Origin: Acidobacteriota bacterium
GTDB lineage: Bacteria; Acidobacteriota; Terriglobia; Terriglobales; Acidobacteriaceae
DNA: 64,000 nt
Assembly (NCBI GenBank): GCA_013289765.1
Contig: JABCZI010000007.1
Coordinates: 62,001 to 126,000 of the forward strand
Direction: 5' to 3'
Both the position numbers and the translations under genes were made by a program. The notes beneath the pieces are model-generated. The model had not been told where the DNA came from and made no database searches. It saw only the letters and a list, made by a program, of their open reading frames with translations. Below, piece by piece: positions 61,201-64,000 of the stretch (its first letter is position 1; every line of letters begins with the position of its first letter).

Positions 61201-62717
61201 ACACTGTCTCGCAGCTGCAACGGTATCGCGGCCACTTGCTCAACTGGTACGACACCCAGACTCTGGCCCCGCTTACCCCAAGATTCGTATCGAGCGTCGA
61301 TAGCGGCAATCTCGTTGCTTCCCTCTGGACACTCGAGCAGGGAGCTCTGGATCTTCTGGAACGCCCGCTTTTGCAGCGCGCATTGCGTAATGGCTTCCTC
61401 GATCATCTCCACCTTCTCACCGATGCCCGCGCCCTGCCGCGTCGCAAGTTCGCCGCTATGAAACGCGAACTCAATGGAAACTGGTTGCACTACCTTTCGG
61501 ATGTCCCCGATGCCGATCTCAAAGCCATCCATCAGCCGGTTGCCAATCCCAAACACGCCAACGTGCTCTGGTTTCAGGAGCAGACTGAAGAACGGATTCG
61601 GCAGGTGAGCCGCGTTGTTCAACTCTACACACCGTGGCTGCTGCCGGAATTCGCAGCCCTGCACAATGATCCAGTGCTGTATTCCAAGGGCCAGGGAAAA
61701 CTTCCCACACTCGAGCGAATGCCTGCCTTCGTCGACGCTCTTGCCACTCGTCTGAAAGCAGCGGCGGATTCCACCGAACCTGGAAAAACCCGCTCTCTTT
61801 ATCTCCAATTGCAAGCCTTACTGCCGGATGCCCGAACGCATGTTGCCCGTCTTGTGGAAGATCTTAAAAAGATCGCACAGCAATCGGGCACTCTGGCCGA
61901 TGAGATGGGCTTCGAATTTCTTCTTAGCCCGACCCGCGGATTGTTGTCGATTGGTTTCGATGTCGAAAAGGAGCAACTCCACACCGCGTGTTACGACCTG
62001 TTGGCAAGCGAATCTCGCATCGCCTTATTCGCCGCGATCGCGAAAGACGACGTTCCACAGGAAAGCTGGTTCCAGCTTGGCCGCGCCCATGCCATTGACC
62101 AAGGTGTGGCTGGCTTGCTTTCATGGACCGGAACGATGTTCGAGTACCTGATGCCGACAATCTGGATGCGCATTTACCCCAACACCCTTTTGGAACGTTC
62201 GGTCATTGCGGCGGTGCAGGCCCAACGAGCCTATGCCGATGATCTTGGCATTCCATGGGGCATCTCCGAGTGCGCCTGCTTCGCGCTGGACGACTGCGGC
62301 AATTATCAATACCACGCGTTCGGCGTTCCTCAATTAGCCATACACAAAGTTGACACCGACGGTCCCGTGGTTTCGCCGTACTCTACATTCATGGCCCTGA
62401 TGGTCGATTCCGCCGCCGCGCTGCGGAACTTGCGCAAGCTGGAACACAAGCACGCCCTGGGAGCTTACGGATTCTACGAAGCTCTTGATTTCAATCCCGC
62501 CCGGACCCGCTCGCGGTTGCGCCGTTATGAACTGGTGCGCTGCTGGATGGTTCATCATCAGGGAATGAGTCTGCTCTCCGTGGCGAACTTCCTGCATCGG
62601 GAAGTGGTGCAGCGCTGGTTCCATAGCCACCCGCGAGTGCAGGCTACGGAATTGCTGCTCCAGGAAAAACCATCGGCGCACGTCCGAACCCCCAGGCCGC
62701 GGTCGAGCGTCGCGTGA
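58224..62717 (+). CDS. Cyclic beta-1,2-glucan-synthase-like protein without phosphorylase domain
   Basis: A 1497-residue membrane protein, about half the length of Cgs/NdvB. The N-terminal 320 residues are helical. Membrane segments occur at about 330-380 and 730-900. The GT84 catalytic region has TLDSDTELPRG (Asp541 and Asp543) and HRWLRGDWQ near residue 690. A glycoamylase-like domain (about 1200-1470) has WGISECACFALDD, YQYHAFGVPQLAIHK and MVHHQGMSLLSVANFLH. In typical Cgs a GH94 phosphorylase domain follows to control ring size; here the frame stops after TELLLQEKPSAHVRTP. The product may be a linear or cyclic beta-glucan of another size. The upstream exporter and downstream GH39 gene support a glycan pathway. 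Confidence 0.85.
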   Translation: MALSGHLEFFSAETEILRNPIREMATDTRNLNSSATELASKLIWLPDQVTDQPYADRCQRLFAAMKPLLDAVAAVRPSETVPDDLRFLRENLLLLESELADACASSTVPQKHPLVRTPDGDVAPRVAAVAADYFAATDYQFDGVTFTEYLQAFQDTTVLNMAELWALIPVLKLVLLEQVARQGKHLLQDSGASQDFISPIRSLREIKQTTWRVVIEPLIRFDRILREDPAGAYSHMDYETRELYRQKVLNFANHSDCSEIEVAREVLRLAHAAQKQPSTDPRVILRRSHVGTYLLEEGARELEQRVDFRAPFIQRMRAFLRSHPDEFYLPGIAVLTLTIVLGVVLLLTDPSTPLGLVLLSTLAVLLPSSQSAVQIVNYLATLLLPAQILPKLDFSEGLPADCVTMVAIPTLLLNQKQVRQLVDDLEVRFLGNHDPNLHFLLLTDLPDATQKPSEDNPLVDLCEDLIRELNEKYRGKEMGSFFLLHRHPVYNPRERLWMGWERKRGKLMDLNNLLRGQFDSFPVKVGDLSILSSVRFVITLDSDTELPRGSARRMVGTLAHPLNQAILDPERGVVVTGYGILQPRVGVSVQSSAASRLASIYSGQTGLDIYTHAASDVYQDLYGEGIFVGKGIYEVETLHRVLDRRFPRNALLSHDLVEGAYARAGLVSDIQVIEDYPSHYSAHNRRKHRWLRGDWQIAEWLRPLVPEESGHKVPNPLSVVSRWKILDNLRRSMVEPALFLLLLLGWLCLPGGPGHWTVATIAILFLPAFCQLLFGFVNAALQGRFAGAVDALNGFLNESVSVWLMVTFLAHQALLSMDAMVRTLVRRMITRQRLLQWETAAQAELAGYKRTVLDIYLTWTPALALGIFALLRYARRSAIPAALPILLLWAFSKPISFWLDRPPRAPRKQESERDRWLLRLAALRTWRYFAEFSTPEHHWLIPDNLQEDENSVRVAARISPTNLGLLFNARQIACEFGYLTVPEFAQQTLQTLNTVSQLQRYRGHLLNWYDTQTLAPLTPRFVSSVDSGNLVASLWTLEQGALDLLERPLLQRALRNGFLDHLHLLTDARALPRRKFAAMKRELNGNWLHYLSDVPDADLKAIHQPVANPKHANVLWFQEQTEERIRQVSRVVQLYTPWLLPEFAALHNDPVLYSKGQGKLPTLERMPAFVDALATRLKAAADSTEPGKTRSLYLQLQALLPDARTHVARLVEDLKKIAQQSGTLADEMGFEFLLSPTRGLLSIGFDVEKEQLHTACYDLLASESRIALFAAIAKDDVPQESWFQLGRAHAIDQGVAGLLSWTGTMFEYLMPTIWMRIYPNTLLERSVIAAVQAQRAYADDLGIPWGISECACFALDDCGNYQYHAFGVPQLAIHKVDTDGPVVSPYSTFMALMVDSAAALRNLRKLEHKHALGAYGFYEALDFNPARTRSRLRRYELVRCWMVHHQGMSLLSVANFLHREVVQRWFHSHPRVQATELLLQEKPSAHVRTPRPRSSVA

Positions 62718-62781
62718 GTTACTCTTCTTCGCGGCAAATGCGCTAAAGTGGGTACGAGTCACACCGACTAAGAGCACCTCT

Positions 62782-64000
62782 ATGCGACGCCGGCACATCC
62801 TCAGTCTCGCCATTCTCCTGGTATTTTCTGGAAATGCTACGAACCTCAACGCCCAAGCGGCCCCCGCGTCTGAGGCTATTGTTATCGACGCAGCGGCGTC
62901 CCGGCATCCCCTTCCGCACTTCTGGGAGAAAATGTTTGGCTCGGGACGTGCCATATTGAGCCTGCGCGACAGCTATCGCACCGATCTCCGGTCGGTAAAG
63001 CACATCACGAATTTCGACTATGTGCGCTTCCACGCCATTTTCAACGACGAAGTCGGTATTTATAGCGAGGATGATCACGGCCACCCCGTCTACAACTTCT
63101 CCTACATCGACCAGATTTACGACGGCTTGCTGGCCCAAGGGGTCCGCCCGTTTGTCGAGATCAGTTTCATGCCCTACAAACTCGCGGCCAAGGATTCGAT
63201 TCAAGCTTTCTGGTACAGGCCCAATGTTTCCCCGCCAAAAGACTGGAGCCGCTGGGATGATCTCGTCAGCGCATTTTGCCATCACCTCGTAGATCGCTAT
63301 GGCCTCGATGAAGTCTCGCAATGGTATTTCGAAGTCTGGAACGAACCCAATATTGATTTTTGGGCGGGCGATCCGAAGCAAGAAACTTATTGGGAACTCT
63401 ACGACCATACGGCGCTCGCAGTGAAAAAAGTAAATGAGAAGTTGCGGATCGGCGGCCCTGCAACCGCGCAAGCCGCATGGGTTGACGCGCTCATCCGTCA
63501 CTGCGCCGAAAGGCATATCCCCCTCGATTACGTCTCGACGCACGTTTACGCCAACGATACCGCGAAAGATGTTTTCGGGACGCAGGAAAATATTCCTCGC
63601 GACCGCATGGTCTGCCGCGCCGTCGATAAAGTTCATAATCAGATCAAGAATTCAGCCATGCCAAAGCTGCCGCTGATCTGGAGCGAGTTCAATGCCAGCT
63701 ACAAGAACGAGCCGGAAGTCACCGACGCCGCCTACATGGGCCCATGGCTCGCCGACATGATTCGCCAATGCGACGGACTGGCCGACATCATGGCGTACTG
63801 GAGCTTCTCCGATGTCTTCGAAGAACAGGGCGTAGTGAAAACACCATTCTATGGCGGCTATGGTCTGATCGCGGAAGACAACATTCCCAAGCCGGCCTTC
63901 AACGCTTTCAAGCTGCTGCACAAGCTAGGGGACGAGCGCATCCAACTCGACTCTGATTTCGCCTTGCTCACGCGCAGAAAGGATGGAACTCTAGTATTAG
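62782..64000 (+). CDS. GH39 family glycosidase, 5' part
   Basis: Open from ATG 62782 to the window end (406 codons, no stop). It has a signal peptide (MRRRHILSLAILLVFSGNAT, cleavage near NAQ). The TIM barrel of GH39 (beta-xylosidase/alpha-L-iduronidase family) is shown by YFEVWNEPNIDFW with acid/base Glu188, and LPLIWSEFNASY with nucleophile Glu302, plus HVYANDTAKDVF and IMAYWSFSDVFEE. It would hydrolyse xylosides or similar glycosides outside the cytoplasm. It starts 64 bp after the glucan-synthase-like gene and may form an operon with it. A long antisense frame over it is a shadow. Confidence 0.9.
   Translation, partial: MRRRHILSLAILLVFSGNATNLNAQAAPASEAIVIDAAASRHPLPHFWEKMFGSGRAILSLRDSYRTDLRSVKHITNFDYVRFHAIFNDEVGIYSEDDHGHPVYNFSYIDQIYDGLLAQGVRPFVEISFMPYKLAAKDSIQAFWYRPNVSPPKDWSRWDDLVSAFCHHLVDRYGLDEVSQWYFEVWNEPNIDFWAGDPKQETYWELYDHTALAVKKVNEKLRIGGPATAQAAWVDALIRHCAERHIPLDYVSTHVYANDTAKDVFGTQENIPRDRMVCRAVDKVHNQIKNSAMPKLPLIWSEFNASYKNEPEVTDAAYMGPWLADMIRQCDGLADIMAYWSFSDVFEEQGVVKTPFYGGYGLIAEDNIPKPAFNAFKLLHKLGDERIQLDSDFALLTRRKDGTLVL

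Noticed and set aside
62718-62781. Possible frameshift joining the glucan-synthase-like gene to a lost GH94 domain
   Set aside because: Only 64 bp separate it from the GH39 gene with its own start and signal peptide. No GH94-like residues appear in any frame of the gap or the next gene, so a simple frameshift does not explain the short form.
62743-63636. 297-residue open frame on the minus strand
   Set aside because: It lies antisense to the GH39 gene, which shows both catalytic Glu motifs and a signal peptide. The minus frame has no recognisable features.
1-64000. tRNA, rRNA, transposase or integrase genes
   Set aside because: I looked for these while reading and saw none. Without a covariance or profile search a short tRNA could be missed, but no gap looks like one.

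Overview
The window looks like chromosomal DNA of a member of the Acidobacteriota (Terriglobia / Koribacter-like). This is an inference from the gene mix, not a taxonomic proof. The clues are a moderately high GC content, an exosortase/PEP-CTERM export locus embedded in exopolysaccharide genes, many secreted beta-propeller proteins, a stand-alone TonB C-terminal domain protein, a DUF3106 protein behind an ECF sigma/anti-sigma pair, an imuA-imuB-dnaE2 mutasome cassette, and dispersed palindromic repeats. I saw no rRNA, tRNA, CRISPR array, transposase or prophage gene.

1-11.9 kb: exopolysaccharide and exosortase region. On the minus strand are a GT2 glycosyltransferase (cut by the window edge), a Wzx-like flippase and an alkaline-phosphatase-superfamily enzyme. 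On the plus strand are an O-antigen-ligase-like protein of the exosortase-associated type, a SAM methyltransferase, a secreted Kelch protein, an exosortase fused to an EpsI domain, and a PEP-CTERM protein. They are followed on the minus strand by a PAP2 phosphatase and an exosortase-type GT4 glycosyltransferase.

12-24.2 kb: the most unusual part. A PLP class III aminotransferase/decarboxylase is followed by two separate MBOAT + SGNH pairs. Between the pairs lies a 1298-residue secreted propeller/FN3 protein with a sigma-54-like promoter. The second pair runs directly into a LnmK/Pnap_2097-type hot-dog protein that overlaps an acyl carrier protein gene. Together these resemble a Dlt-like trans-membrane acylation pathway in which a CoA-dependent acyltransferase/decarboxylase, rather than a DltA-type ligase, loads the carrier. 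This is a hypothesis.

24.2-28.2 kb: a second PEP-CTERM protein, a large secreted alpha/beta-hydrolase and a sulfotransferase-like protein.

28.3-47.6 kb: mostly housekeeping and signalling. The genes are gamma-glutamyltransferase, proline dehydrogenase, a TonB-domain protein, thioredoxin reductase, a HAMP-SpoIIE phosphatase, a MATE exporter, a Kelch protein, DinB, PhoU, a PhoB-like regulator, PEP carboxylase (with an in-frame pentapeptide repeat), an M13 metallopeptidase and a DUF2911-TPR protein.

47.8-54.0 kb: the imuA-imuB-dnaE2 translesion cassette. dnaE2 carries three in-frame insertions shaped like the dispersed inverted repeats normally found between genes.

54.0-64.0 kb: a minus-strand operon of ECF sigma, zinc-finger anti-sigma and DUF3106 protein. 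It is followed on the plus strand by an ABC exporter, a shortened cyclic beta-1,2-glucan-synthase-like protein without the phosphorylase domain, and a GH39 glycosidase cut by the window end.
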